Assembly: GCF_004379255.2 (NCBI RefSeq)
Contig: NC_056048.1
Span: 26,470,736-26,534,735, forward strand
DNA: 64,000 bases
Reading direction: 5' to 3'
DNA from: Salvia splendens
Taxonomy: Eukaryota; Streptophyta; Magnoliopsida; Lamiales; Lamiaceae
Shown one piece after another: positions 10,391-21,680 of the stretch. Under the pieces are notes generated by a model that was given only the letters and a program-made list of their open reading frames with translations, was not told the origin of the DNA and did no database searches. The first letter of the stretch is position 1. Each line of letters opens with the position of its first letter. The translations under genes and the position numbers were made by a program.

Positions 10391-13300
10391 TCAAATAGTG
10401 TATCTAGGTCGATAACTTCGCAGCCAATCTTCACCCTTTTCATCGTAATCCATCTTAGTAAACGTTTGCTGTGGAAATTGCATAGCACTAGCATAAGCCG
10501 AAGCTCCACGCCAAGCATCAAGAATCGGATCCGATGATCTCGCAATCTTTATAGGCGTACCACTAGGCCGGATCATCCGAATTCCGCCCTCCAACCGCTC
10601 TCTCATCCCTGGGAACAGACAGCTTCCGCCCATCAGTAAAATCGACTCCGTCATTCTATCTTCCACATCTCTGCCTTTTGATGGCAACCTCCTTAGAGAG
10701 ACTCCCACCATCTCATCCATCCCGGCCTGATCAATGCCGATCAAATTTGGATTGAAGAGAATTTCTGGGCACCGGAATCTTTCTACTCCGAGTATGATCT
10801 GGAAGTCTTCTTTGGTTAAAGGGCGAAAGCGAGGAGCCTCTGCAGACGAGGACCCGGGCTCAGGTTTGAAAAAGGTCGGGTCGATTTCCTGCACATGAAG
10901 TCATATCTAAATGTGTGTACTAGGCTCGGAGGGGACTAGGTGGGGGGACGACTCACCTGTAGCCTAGAAGAGAGGCGAGTTAACTCTGCTTCATCTGGAT
11001 CTGGCTTATCATCGTCATCATCATCGTTGTCCCGACTCATCAGCTTGTAGAGCTGCCAATCTTCATCTTTTGCACCAAAAGTATCCTCTCCCTTGCCTCG
11101 GTCAAAGGCTGCTGTGGTTAAGAGGCGCATTCTTTCTCTCTGAGACGAATTTAGCCTCTCCCCGCGGCCAACGCCTCCTGACCCATTCTCATTCCCATTG
11201 TTCTGTCCACCATTTGTCTTAAACCTTTTTCTCTGCTCCACTTTCTCAGAAAGATCTTGGTGCTTTGCTCGCAACTCTTCCAAATATAGCTCTGGATTTT
11301 CTCTATATTAAACAGAGGAAGAGTTCAGGAAAAGATCAACCAGAAAATCAGAATCATGTTGGAGCACTCAAAAACATACAATCGTCTTTCTTCCTCTTGT
11401 TTCTTTTGTCTCTCTCTTTCCATTTCCTCCTCGAGCTGTTTCTGTTTCTTCTGTTGCCTTGCATCGGACGTAGATTTGATAAACACTTGTTTTCTCTTTT
11501 GCTTGATCTGTCAACAGACAGGCATTTCAAAGGTGAGACAGAGAAACCAAAAGAACATACAGAAATGGTTCTGCTAATATGCAATTCAAAATTCTTCACC
11601 ACAATAGGAGAGAGAGGGAGAGAGAATTGATGCAACGATAAAAACAGAACACATTTAGTAACAACAGAAACAAAGAACCTGCTCTGGTGTAAGCATCTCA
11701 TCGGGTATACTAATGAGATTGTATCTATCGACAGAGGAAGGATCCGATTTCTCCGCGCTTTCAACAGGTTCTCCCTTTGCTTTCCGTAAAGATTGTGTAG
11801 CCTTCGACAGGGCAGATTCAACCTCCTGTTGTGAAGTATGCACAGTCTTTGCAAGGATTGAAGGAATATCATGCTCTGATGCATTCCTGAGTCTCTGTAG
11901 CAGAATTTCCAAGTCTCTTATTTCATTTTCAAGATCGTTTATCCTATTAAACCTCTTAGCTTCAGCCATCTCCCTTAATCTTTGACCTTGCTTCTCTTTC
12001 AAAGCTGCCTTTCTAGCAACTTCTTCCTCAGACGGAGCCTCTTCTACTGGTGCGGGAGTCCAAGGAAGCTGCCAACACCTGGTCTTTTCTTCCGCTTCCT
12101 TGTCCCCTTTCTAAAATCAAAGTAAATGATTATTTCCATGTGTTTCGCTGAATGTTCATGAATGTGATAAAAAGCATTGCATGGCATCACTGCTGAAAGT
12201 AGTTACCTGAAACAAGTGAACTTCAGACGCGTAGTCCTTCGCAATATAACAATGTTCCATCTTCAGGTCTTCAGCCTTCTCCCATGTAAGATGAGACCTA
12301 GTTTACGATTTCGACGAAAACAAGCCTCATTAGACTTTATATTTTGTCTTTTCATGGCAATAGAGTTAACGCAGCTTACATATGATGAGGATATTTGAGG
12401 GAAAGAAGTTGCTTTAGGTAATCGGTGATGTGATATCCGCCAACATTAGTTCGGCAGCATGCTTCATAAACAGGTTCTCCATTCAAAAACTAAAATTGGA
12501 TAACAATTCAACAAATTAGTAGTCAATTGCTGGCTTTCCAGAGACTTCAAAGGCTGGATCACAACAACATACAGGCTACTCGATATTGTAACATACCGGG
12601 ATAACATGACTTGTATTAAATCCAGAGCAGATAGCTAGTCCATCGCCACTACAAATGCCAAGCTGTTGATTGTACTTATAGATGAATGCTGCATCGATAC
12701 CAAATGCTGCAATCATGTAAAAACTTTTACAGGGTGATCCAGTGTGATTCACAAGAACATAAGTTCAGGGGAAAAAAACAATTTTTTAAGAAACTCGAGC
12801 AATATACCCAGTTGGAGGATTTCTATTGTTATTTTGACTATTAAAAGTAAAACCACCAATACAGATAGGCATTTTCTCACAAGGAACAACTTTACCTACA
12901 GACGGCACTCCATAAGTCTCAAAAAGAAGTTCTGCCATTTTACTCCGGGATTGTACTGGATTGCACAAGCATTCTGTTATCAAGACTGGATGGTTGATCT
13001 GTTCATCCAGGATATTGAAAGAAATACCAAAGCAACGATAAATAAGATGAAAATTGGACTTTTGAAAGACGTGAAAATCTAATTGGCAGCATAACATGAC
13101 AAAGTAAGGTGGCCAACAAAAGGTCATTGTCAATGAAAATAACACAAAGCAATATGTTTCTAATCCATTAATGTGGATATGGTGTATATTAGTCCCCAGA
13201 AAAGCGGCACCCAGCATGTCAGCTCAGCAGTTACGTTAGCACATTAAGTTTGTTATGTTGTTAAGGTTTCTTTTCAATGATATTATTAGGTGGATATTTA

Positions 13301-15589
13301 TAGCTCTCAATTCAATAGTCAATTAGATATAGCTAACACCCAAATTTCTTTGGTACATTTGATGTGGTGAAAATTAAATTGAAACACTATCAGAATCTCA
13401 TCTATACAGCATGTGAAATACAAAATGAAAAATTCATCAAGAGGAAGTGCTGGGTTAATTATAACCAACACATTAAATGGTGTCATGGCTATGAGCAAAG
13501 TGAAAAAACACAGTATAAGTTTATTCCCCAAAAACTTCTAAAACGAAAGATAAGGTTCAACCATTCAATTAGCAGAGTTCATAGCTTAGGTCCACCAAAA
13601 AAAACTAAGGAAAGACGGAAACTTCTAAGCATAATTGTGAGTGACCAATCTGGTGGCAATGGGCCATCTATGAGGGTTTTTACAAAATATAGTCTCGGGC
13701 CTAGGGAGATTTAACAAAACATTATGTGAAAGGCCAGAGATATAAGTGGGTGTATGTACCTGTGATTCATCTGCCCCCAACCGATCAAAGCCGAAGTCGA
13801 GAATCTAAATCAGCATAAAAAAAATATGAGAACTATATGTCATAAAACCATATTGGACTACAAAGGAGACTCATAAGCAATGTTACTTATAGGAGCGGTG
13901 CAATTATAAATATAGGTGAAAATGTGGGAGTGCCACAGTAAAGAAATTTCCAGTTAATGATACACAAAAATAAATGCAATATCCTAGCATCACACTGGAT
14001 GAATGAAACTCAATGATCTGTTTCCAACAACAAAGTCTGACTTTGTTTCTCCTAATGTTAGCTACATAAGCTAGGAGTGGTTCAAATTGATTACATCTTG
14101 AGGAAAAATTCTTTAACAAAATTACTCATATTATTACTAATTGGAATCAGGCCCTACTAAAATGTTGCATATCTCCAGTTAAATGCTGACAGTTTTACCT
14201 CTAAAAGATTTAAAAAATCATAATTATAAGAAGATGCATTTAGTATGCAGCTTCAACATGGCAATGAAACTAAGCAAAGATAGGCATGGCTGACTGTAGA
14301 TGATAAACTTCGCGAATCTGTCTGCTGTGATTATGTCAAGTGTTTTGCAAAAAGCTTGACATAACTGAATTTAATTTAAGCTATATAACGTATATGCTTC
14401 AACTGATAGAGGGAATCAAATGACATGTTTTTTAACAAAAGAAGAAGCAATAAATAGTTAAATGAGTACATATTTTGGTGGGTGCATTTGAGATTCCTAT
14501 ACATTAAAAAATGAGCAACTCCAAAATTAAAGCATTTCAGGTGTATCTTTTGTACATCAACTATCATGGAAAATAACCAACACAAATTCACAAATACACG
14601 AGGCACCATGCCGAAATGGTAAAGAAAAATAAATATCCAAATCGTTTCCCTTTTTTCCTCGTTATGGGGAGGAGATAACATATAACCACAAATTATTCGC
14701 AAAGATACAAGGGCAGCAAGTGACTGGTTAATCAAAAATAAGTGAAACAGCCTTACATATTCCATTATCTCAAATTGATAAACAACGTTGCTGTCAAAAG
14801 CCGAGCGAGGTCCTGACCTTGTGCAATCAAAATATTTCAGTAAAGCGGGATCATGGTCCCCTACAACTGTTATAGTTTCGCCTGCACCCAAAAAAAAAAT
14901 AAGAACTCATCTCCCAACCCTTTACTGTTGAGCAACAAGACACAAGTAAACAGTAGCAAAACTATACTAATCGGATAGGTCTTTCGAGTTTTTCCTGAAT
15001 CACAAATACATTAGCTTCACATTCTTTTCTTTTTTACGTAATCAATGAGTGCATTCTAGTCCTATCAACTCGTAGGAAACATTTTAGAACTAAAAACTCA
15101 AACAGATAATGTGGCTATTTCAGGTGTTAATTTCAGAATCAGAAGCTCAGAAAATTATAACGAAAAAGAGGCCAAGTTTCCACCAATTTCAAATTGCAGA
15201 GCAGAAAATTAATTATCTCAACCCCTATTAAAATCAAACAATGGAGCAAAAACAAGCAGAAATTAACAAAAAAAAAAAGCAGAAACACTATAAGCAACGC
15301 TCTCTGAATTTACCAGTAATCTTATGGCGCGGTCTCTGAATAATGTTTCGGAAAATAACGCGAGGCTCGCTCTCTCCAGCCCATCTGCAGCAGGAGCCAC
15401 AGTTGTTAGACCTGAATTTTGCATACACAAACAAACAGCCCATTTTTCACTACATAAGAGCAGAAATAGGGTTTAATTTGGGGGTTACCCAATGCGGAAA
15501 TAGGAGCCGCCATTGTCGATGACGATTGGATGGTTTGGAGGGAAGCTCCTGTAGTCCGACTGCCGCTGTATCTTCGATATGAATGGCAT
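10391..15589 (-). CDS. ARP5: Actin-related protein 5 (INO80 chromatin-remodelling complex)
   Basis: Twelve exons join in frame into 719 codons: 15589-15489, 15384-15314, 14881-14757, 13804-13760, 12998-12896, 12706-12597, 12489-12380, 12297-12207, 12110-11679, 11507-11380, 11302-10957, 10888-10391. All introns are GT-AG. The N-terminus has the actin nucleotide-binding P-loop (IVIDNGGSYFRIGWAGE). Further on come HPVLITE, the SRSKMAELLFETYGVP segment, then the long charged helical insertion typical of ARP5 (exons 9-11: LENEIRDLEILLQRL, KQKRKQV, an Asp-rich run DNDDDDDD), and a C-terminal actin lobe with SILLMGGSCLFPGM and DAWRGASAYAS. ARP5 is known as an INO80 subunit that couples ATPase activity to nucleosome sliding and DNA repair in the nucleus. 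The length is close to plant ARP5. Start codon 15589 is the only one giving the full P-loop exon. No lesion is seen. Confidence 0.96.
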
Positions 15590-15750
15590 TTTCGTTACTT
15601 CCTTCTCTGTCTAATGAGAGGAGAGAGAAATCCTTCTAGTCGTCTTCTATTTTCATCTGCAAATTTCTGGAGCTGCAAGGAGTGAGCGAACCGGCGGTTC
15701 GATTTCAGCCGGTCTGGTTTTCATTTTATTTTGGCATTTTCTGTATTTTA
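15590..15750. promoter_or_regulatory. ARP5 5' flank, short
   Basis: Only about 160 bp separate the ARP5 start codon from the left end of a Harbinger element (TIR at 15751). The 5' UTR and core promoter must lie here or be partly supplied by the transposon. The region contains a CT-rich stretch (TCCTTCTAGTCGTCTTC) but no clear TATA box on the minus strand. The placement is inferred. Confidence 0.35.
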
Positions 15751-15797
15751 GGGCACCTGCATCGGTGCTCTATGCATCGAGCAGGCGCCGTACAGAT

Positions 15798-16522
15798 AGG
15801 GCTGGCAAATCGTGCGGATTGGGTCGTTATCGGGTCAACCCAATATCGACCCAACTTTATCGGGTACCAACCCAACCCAACCCGAAATCATCGTGTTCTT
15901 ATCGGGTACAACCCAACAGATTCGTGTCGGATTCGTGCGGATTTCGTGTCATCCAAAAAATATCGGTCATCTTTTAATGATAGTAAGTTACTACACAATA
16001 TAGTTTAACGCTATACGATAACGACCGACATATGATATTATATAATTAAAATTTGATATTACACGATAAAATAAGATATTACAAAATTAAAATAATTAAT
16101 TTAAATAATTTTTAAATCCAAATAATAAAATTAGAGTATATTAAAAGTTAATCTAAACAATAAAGTTAAAATAATTATTTTTTATAAAATTTAAGTATGC
16201 GATAGTATTTTTTTATCATAAAAAATAATTAATAATAGTATTAATCATATTTTTATTAATAAAATTAAAATATAATATTTTTTAATTAATAAAAATAATT
16301 AAAATTAAAATTTAATATATTAATTTAAATAATAAAAATAATTATTTTTTTTCCTTAACGGATAACCCAACCCGACCCAAATCCGACCCAACCCAAAATT
16401 TTCGGGTTCTTATTGGGTCGGCCCTATAAGGACCCAAATCCTAAACGTGCGTGTTCGTGTCGGGTTAACTTCGTGCGGATTCGTGTCGGATTATCGTGTC
16501 GGATCAAAAATTGCCAGCCCCG
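15798..16522. mobile_element. Non-autonomous hAT-like element nested in Harbinger
   Basis: Terminal inverted repeats AGGGCTGGCAA (left) and TTGCCAGCCCC (right) enclose about 725 bp. The 8 bases outside are GTACAGAT and ATACAGAT, a near-perfect 8-bp TSD as expected for hAT. Subterminal regions are rich in CGGGT/ACCCA words (GGGTTGGGTT-like on one strand), and the core is very AT-rich. No transposase is present, so it is a passive element. The small open frames at both ends are low-complexity by-products. Confidence 0.8.
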
Positions 16523-16877
16523 ATACAGATAGCGCGGCGAGGCCTTGCACGCCGTTGTGCTCTTGCCGACGACATGGCCTGCTCGATGCATCGAGCACCG
16601 TCGTGCCGATGAGCAGGGTGACGTGGCGGCTTCTGATTGGCCAATGACAATTCCGTTGGATATTTTCTTTTCTTTTTTAAAAAAATCAAAAAATAATACC
16701 AAAAATTAAGAAAAATACTTTCGGATTCTCAAAAATACAGTCGTTTTATTACTGTTATTTTTTTTAAATACACACATTCATCATCCATTTTTTACATCAA
16801 ATTATCTCTCACTCATATTTTTTCATACAACTCACCTACATTTTCATCTCTCACTCAAACACTCTCTAAATTCAAAA

Positions 16878-18165
16878 ATGGATACAAACGCTATCATTGT
16901 GGAAGCGGAGCGCGAAGAACATGAATACTATCAACAATATCGTGCCGCCTATGAAGCTTATGTCGCCGCCGCTGCCGCCGCCCCTCCTCCTCGACCAATG
17001 AGATCAAATCGCCACTACATCCCTCGTGACCGGGAGAGAATCCACGAAAGGCTCGTTTCCGACTATTTTTCCGACGAGTCACGGTTTTCGGCAGATTACT
17101 TACGGCGTCGTTTCCGCATGTCAAAACGGTTGTTTATGCGTATTGTCAATACATTGTCTGCCCGTGTTGAATACTTCCAATCACGTAGAGACGCATCCGG
17201 TTGGCAAAGTCTCTCGGCGTTGCAGAAGTGTACTTGTGCCCTCCGACAACTTGCTACCGGGCAAACGGCTGACCTCTTTGACGAGTATATGCATGTGGGT
17301 GACTCAACTGGAATCCAATGCCTCAAAATTTTTTGTGTCGGCGTACGTTCTGCTTTCCGTGAGGAATTCCTTCGGGCACCCACCACCGAAGATTGTCAAC
17401 GGTTGCTTCATCTTAACGAAACAGTCCACGGATTTCCCGGTATGCTTGGCAGCATTGACTGCATACAATGAAAGTGGAAGAATTGCCCGATTGCTTAGAG
17501 GGGGCAACACTTAGGCAGCCACAAAGGCGGCGGCCCAACGCTTATCCTTGAAGCGGTCGCCGACTACTGCCTATGGATTTGGCATGCATATTTCGGTGTT
17601 GCCGGATCCAACAACGACTTGAACGTGCTCTATTCTTCACCACTATTTAATGATGTTTTGAATGGTGTGGCACTGGTGATTGACTTCACCGTCAACGGAA
17701 ATCCATACCACATGGGGTACTATCTCGTCGATGGTATCTAACCAAGGTGGCCGACTTTCGTGAAGACGCTCAACAATCCGCAAGACCCAAAACGGGTTCT
17801 TTATGCGCAGCGTCAAGAGGCTGCTCTGAAAGACGTCAAAAGAGCTTTTGGGGTCCTTCAAGCCCGATTCAACATTGTGAAGACCCCGGGCTCGGCTGTG
17901 GTACACAAAGAATATTTCCGACATCATGTACAAGTGTATTATCTTGCACAACATGATTATAGCTGACGAAGGACCGAGGGCGGCTAACTTTTACGACGAG
18001 GATGAAGCCGGAAGCTCAACCGCAAGGTCTCCCCCACGCCGAGGTGTGCATACGACGGTGCGCGAGAATATCGAAACAAGACACACAATGCGCGATACCA
18101 AAACCCAAATTGAGCTACAAGAAGACCTAATCCAACACATTTGGGAGAAATTCGGCCACGAGTAG
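16878..18165 (+). pseudogene. Harbinger transposase pseudogene (DDE_Tnp_4 type)
   Basis: The frame starts with MDTNAIIVEAEREEHEYYQQ and continues through a helix-turn-helix-like region (RRRFRMSKRLFMRIV) to the first catalytic Asp in GSIDC, then hits TGA at 17469. The same frame continues with TAG at 17496 and TAA at 17739. The first two stops fall where the family has Trp, and the third where Tyr is expected. A one-base insertion near 17890 shifts frame, after which the conserved IILHNMI segment and C-terminus follow in another frame to the stop at 18163. The second catalytic Asp (SNNDLNV) remains, but the catalytic Glu before RAFGVLQARF is Lys. It is therefore inactive as protein. The usual second Myb-like ORF of Harbinger was not found. 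Confidence 0.92.
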
Positions 18166-18469
18166 TGGGTTTTTTTAATTTTTATGATTTTAATTATGTA
18201 ATTTTTAATTTTTAGGATTTTAATTATGTAACTTTTATTTTTTTAGTAATTTGTAATAGTATTTCGGGTATTTTTAATGCATTTTAATATTGAGGGAATG
18301 TTTTTATTTAAATTGAATAATAAAATGGTGAGACCCTTGCATGCTCTGGCGGAAGAGCATGGATGTGAGTGTTGTGCTCTTGCGGAAGAGCAGAGCAGGG
18401 AGTAAAAGTGGGTCTGGGCCAACTTCCATGCTCTTCTTGGTTGTCAGCAAGACTGATGAGGGTGCGGCG

Positions 18470-18912
18470 TGAAGCTTCTAAAAGGTGAAGAGGCTCTTCT
18501 CCTTTTCCGTTATCCCACGGAAGCTGTGTGATCCTTTTGTAACCACCGAAAACAATAGGCTCTCTTCCTTCATTGTTTCCCCGTGGAATATGTGGCGTTC
18601 TGCTGTTATCCCCAAAAACAATGAGGTTCATGTAGTCGCACAGCAATGATAAGGGATGAGGGTGTATTAACGAGATGAGCCAAAACGGAAACTGATTCTC
18701 CAGCATTCGCACATCTCCGTACTTGAACAGACATCGGCAAATTAGGGTGTAACAGTCACCTCCAATCAGGTAGCCGATGAGGAAGCAGGCGTCGCGAAGC
18801 ATCATTTCAGCCAATTCCTTGCCGGTGTAGCCATCTGCTCCGCGGTAGAAATGGCGGATTTCGTCTATCCGCTCATGGATGTTGCTCAGGAGGGAGCTTT
18901 TGTGGTGCAAAC
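18470..18912 (-). pseudogene. DUF247 (UPF0481) pseudogene, middle part
   Basis: The minus-strand frame reads IHERIDEIRHFYRG, then GKELAEMMLRDACFLIGYLI, then VRMLENQFPFWLI. These are the signature blocks of plant DUF247 proteins (EM.L.D.CF and LLENQ.P). The function of DUF247 proteins is largely unknown; some grass members act in self-incompatibility. The LTR retrotransposon cuts the gene here at 18912/18913 and its N-terminal part resumes at 30041. The C-terminal end is lost at about 18465, where the Harbinger element begins. The family normally has about 400-450 residues. Confidence 0.85.
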
Positions 18913-19725
18913 TGATGGTTGGGCGAATTTTTGATGATAGTAAATGCAGGTAATGAATATAGATCACGACACAAGGAATTACGTGGTTCGATTTACTGAG
19001 GTAAATCTACGTCCACGGGAAGAAAGGAGGGCAAGATTGTATTGCTTGATCTGGTTTTCCAGCTTACAAATACAGACTTGCTAAATGATATTTGATCTCT
19101 AGAGAGCCCTTTCTCTATCTGATCTAAGTTCTATTTATACATTGAACTAAGATCGTGGCTTGCATCACCACTAACTAGGTCGTGGCTTACATCACCACTA
19201 ACTAGGTCGTGGCTTACATCACCACTAACTAGGTCGTGGCTTACATCACCACTAAGTAGGTCGTGGCTTACATCATCAGTAATTATGTCGTGGATGTCGT
19301 GGAGGTCATGAGATCCTGCATGGGTCCACTATCTCTTTGTTTGGTCCGCTATCCTGCATGAGATCCTGCATGAATTGACACCACTATCTCCCAGTTCGGT
19401 CGAATAATGAGACCGAACTGCTGAACTATTGCCGAGCAGCTTTTGCCAATCTGAGAGTAGAGCTTGATTGGTCGGCTTTTACCGAGCTGTAGGCTGGGGC
19501 CGAACTCTTTGGTAATGCCGAACTGATACTCTTCCTTGGGGACCGAACTGCTGAGCTATTGCCGAGCAGCTTTTGCCAATCTGAGAGTAGAGCTTGATTG
19601 GTCGGCTTTTACCGAGCTGTAGGCTGGGGCCGAACTCTTTGGTAATGCCGAACTGATACTCTTCCTTGGGCTTTGGGCTGATGGGCCGTCACTGCTATTG
19701 GGCTTGTTTAGTACGTACCCCATCA
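18913..19725 (-). repeat. 3' LTR of the Tat element
   Basis: An 813-bp LTR with TG...CA ends (read on either strand). It contains five copies of a 27-bp unit (TCGTGGCTTACATCACCACT core, about 19152-19285) and two 130-bp tandem copies (19411-19540, 19541-19670) rich in CCGAACT/AGTTCGG words. It has the same length as the 5' LTR. The differences noted are GAATTG here against GAGTTG (near 29687), and TGCCG against TGTCG (near 29833). Confidence 0.95.
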
Positions 19726-20064
19726 CTACCCCCCCCCGAAAAGCGAAGTGAATCACTTCGGCGAAGCGAGTCACTTCGGCATTCTGGATAAAGGTACGGG
19801 GAAGGCTGACGTCAGGGGACGTGCCTTGCGCGTGACTGCATTAAATGCGACAGTAAAATCCGGCCGTTGAATCCTGAAAAGGTGGGATTCGAAACGGTGC
19901 GATAATTTTGAAATCTTCTCCGAATCTGATAAATACGTCCTTTCTTCATCATTTGAACACTTTTGCTATTGCTTCTTCTGCATTCTCTCTCTTTCGCGTA
20001 AAAATTTCCTTCCGCTTTCAAGAATTTCTTCAGAATTTCTTCAGACTTTCAAAGAGTAAGAACT

Positions 20065-21647
20065 ATGTCTTCTTCTTCTTCTTCTGAGTCAGGTAGCGGT
20101 AGGAAAGGGGATAAGGGGTCTTCTAGCCGGAAAGAATCCGGGGAGAAGACCGTAGAGTATTTTCACAGCATCTTGAGTAAGGATACTGTGATATCCCTAC
20201 ACGAAAAATATTTTTTTCCTGGGGGGAAGGTTGCGATTCCCGACGACCTTCATAGGGCTGACTCGCCGCCGGAGGGTTACGCCACCGTTTATGAAGCCGG
20301 CTTGGAATGCGGGCTTCGTTTCCCTCTTCCCCCTGCCTTTGTAGAGCTGCTTGATTTTTTTCAACTCCCTTTAGGTCAGGTGACTCCGAACTCTTGGAGG
20401 CACTTATCGGCCTTTGCTGCCGAACTGCGTAGGTTAGATAAGGATCTGTCTCTGAGGGCAATCCTTAATTTCTTCCAGTTTAAGAGAAAAGGATCTTGGT
20501 TTTACTTGATCCCTTTACAGCCTTTTAGGGCCTTCTGCAAAACCAAGTGGCCAAAGTGGCAACATCGCTTCTTTTTTTATAATAGGACAGCGGCTCCGGG
20601 CTTTCCCTGGAGAGGGCCGAAGTCCGTGATTCCTCATCCTCGGTTAGAACCGTTGGACGAGCTCGAGGGCGAGCTCAATAAGATTCCTATGATTAGGAAG
20701 CAGTACCTGGAGTCTGAGCTCGTCAAGGGCGACTTCGTGTTCGACTCCTCGTCTTCGGACGAAGAGGCTGAGGGTGAGGATTTCTTTTTTATGCATTACT
20801 GCCTTGACGACGAAAACTAACCTTGTTTTCTTGCTTTTTGGCAGTGAACTTGCTAAACAAGCTCGGTCGCAAATCCTCCGAATCTAAGGAACCGGAGAGG
20901 CCGAAAACCAGCAGCTCGGCGTCTGATGCCGAGAAGAATCCGAAGAGGCAAAAGACCTCTTCGGATCCAAAGAAGCCGGAGTCGACTTCGGCAAATAGGA
21001 AGGGGAAGACCCAGAAGCCCCCAAGAGCGCCGGAGAAAGACGTGGTCTTGGCGCCTCCTTCGGAACATATCTGTGAGCCCTTTTTATGGCCCACGGACTT
21101 CGCCGAGGTGAATTCTCTTCTTGATTTTCTGGCCTTGCTTTTTTCCTGTATTTTTTGTGGCCCCTCGGTTGACTTTTTCCTTTTCTATTTTCAGAGGAAC
21201 GATATGCTCTCCAAGCTCGTCGCCGTTGAACTCTCCAAAGCGTCCAACGATTATGCTGAGATGCAGAGGAAGTTGGCGGCTGCTCGTCACCAGGCCGAAC
21301 AGGCTAAGGCAGACTTTGAGAAGGCCAGAGCTGCTAGGATCTCGGCCCAGGATGAAGCCCAGTTTGCCAAAAACCAGCTCGTCATCCAGCGAGAGCAGAC
21401 GAAACGGAGGGATGCTGCCGCCGTGGTTGCCCAAGGGGAGGTTCTCCGTGCTTTCGCGGAGAAACTCTTTCTGAGCAATCAATTTTCGGCCTTTGTCGGT
21501 GATCTGCTGAAACTGATGACCGATAATGCCGAGCAGGGGCCCGAAGTCGTCCTGCCGCTGTACGGCCGAGAGATAGCAGCTCGTCTCCAGAGTCTGCCGC
21601 TCCTTGAGGAGCTTGCTTCGTCCTCGGTCCTGCTTTCTGCTGACTGA
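20065..21647 (+). CDS. Antisense spliced gene of the Tat element, part 1
   Basis: It lies on the strand opposite gag-pol. Three exons (20065-20773, 20845-21107, 21195-21647) joined at GT-AG introns give 474 codons. Intron 1 removes an in-frame stop, and intron 2 is a frame-neutral 87 bp ending CTATTTTCAG. The N-terminal 230 residues (LECGLRFPLPPAFVELLDFF, then QVTPNSWRHLSAF) resemble the 'putative gypsy-type transposon' domain (Transposase_28 type). A charged nuclear-type linker follows, then a long coiled coil (about residues 330-430, Ala/Glu/Lys-rich) and SLPLLEEL. Antisense ORFs of this kind are known in Tat elements such as Grande; their function is unknown. The promoter would lie in the left LTR and 19726-20064. 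Splicing is inferred from sequence only. Confidence 0.7.
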
Positions 21648-21680
21648 GTTCGTAGTTGCCGAGCTGACCGGGACGAGAAT

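Larger units (their letters stand above)
15751..18468 (+). mobile_element. PIF/Harbinger transposon, degraded, with nested element
   Basis: The left end GGGCACCTGCATCGGTGCTC follows TTA, the 3-bp target typical of Harbinger. It resembles the terminus of the element at 38511 (GAGCATCCACAACCGTGCTC). The right part (about 18335-18420) aligns well with the reverse complement of that element's left end (shared TTGCGGAAGAGCA, GTTGTGCTCTTGC and GGGCC). The exact right terminus near 18466 is eroded and no clear right-hand TSD was found. The element carries a transposase pseudogene and is interrupted at 15798-16522 by another transposon. Confidence 0.75.

Noticed and set aside
11265..12002. ORFs on the plus strand and in other frames over ARP5 exons and introns
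   Set aside because: They are shadows of the minus-strand ARP5 exons or run through its introns.
15682..16008. Overlapping plus-strand ORFs rich in Asn/Pro/Thr/Arg
   Set aside because: They come from CGGGT/ACCCA repeats at a transposon end and have no conserved domain.
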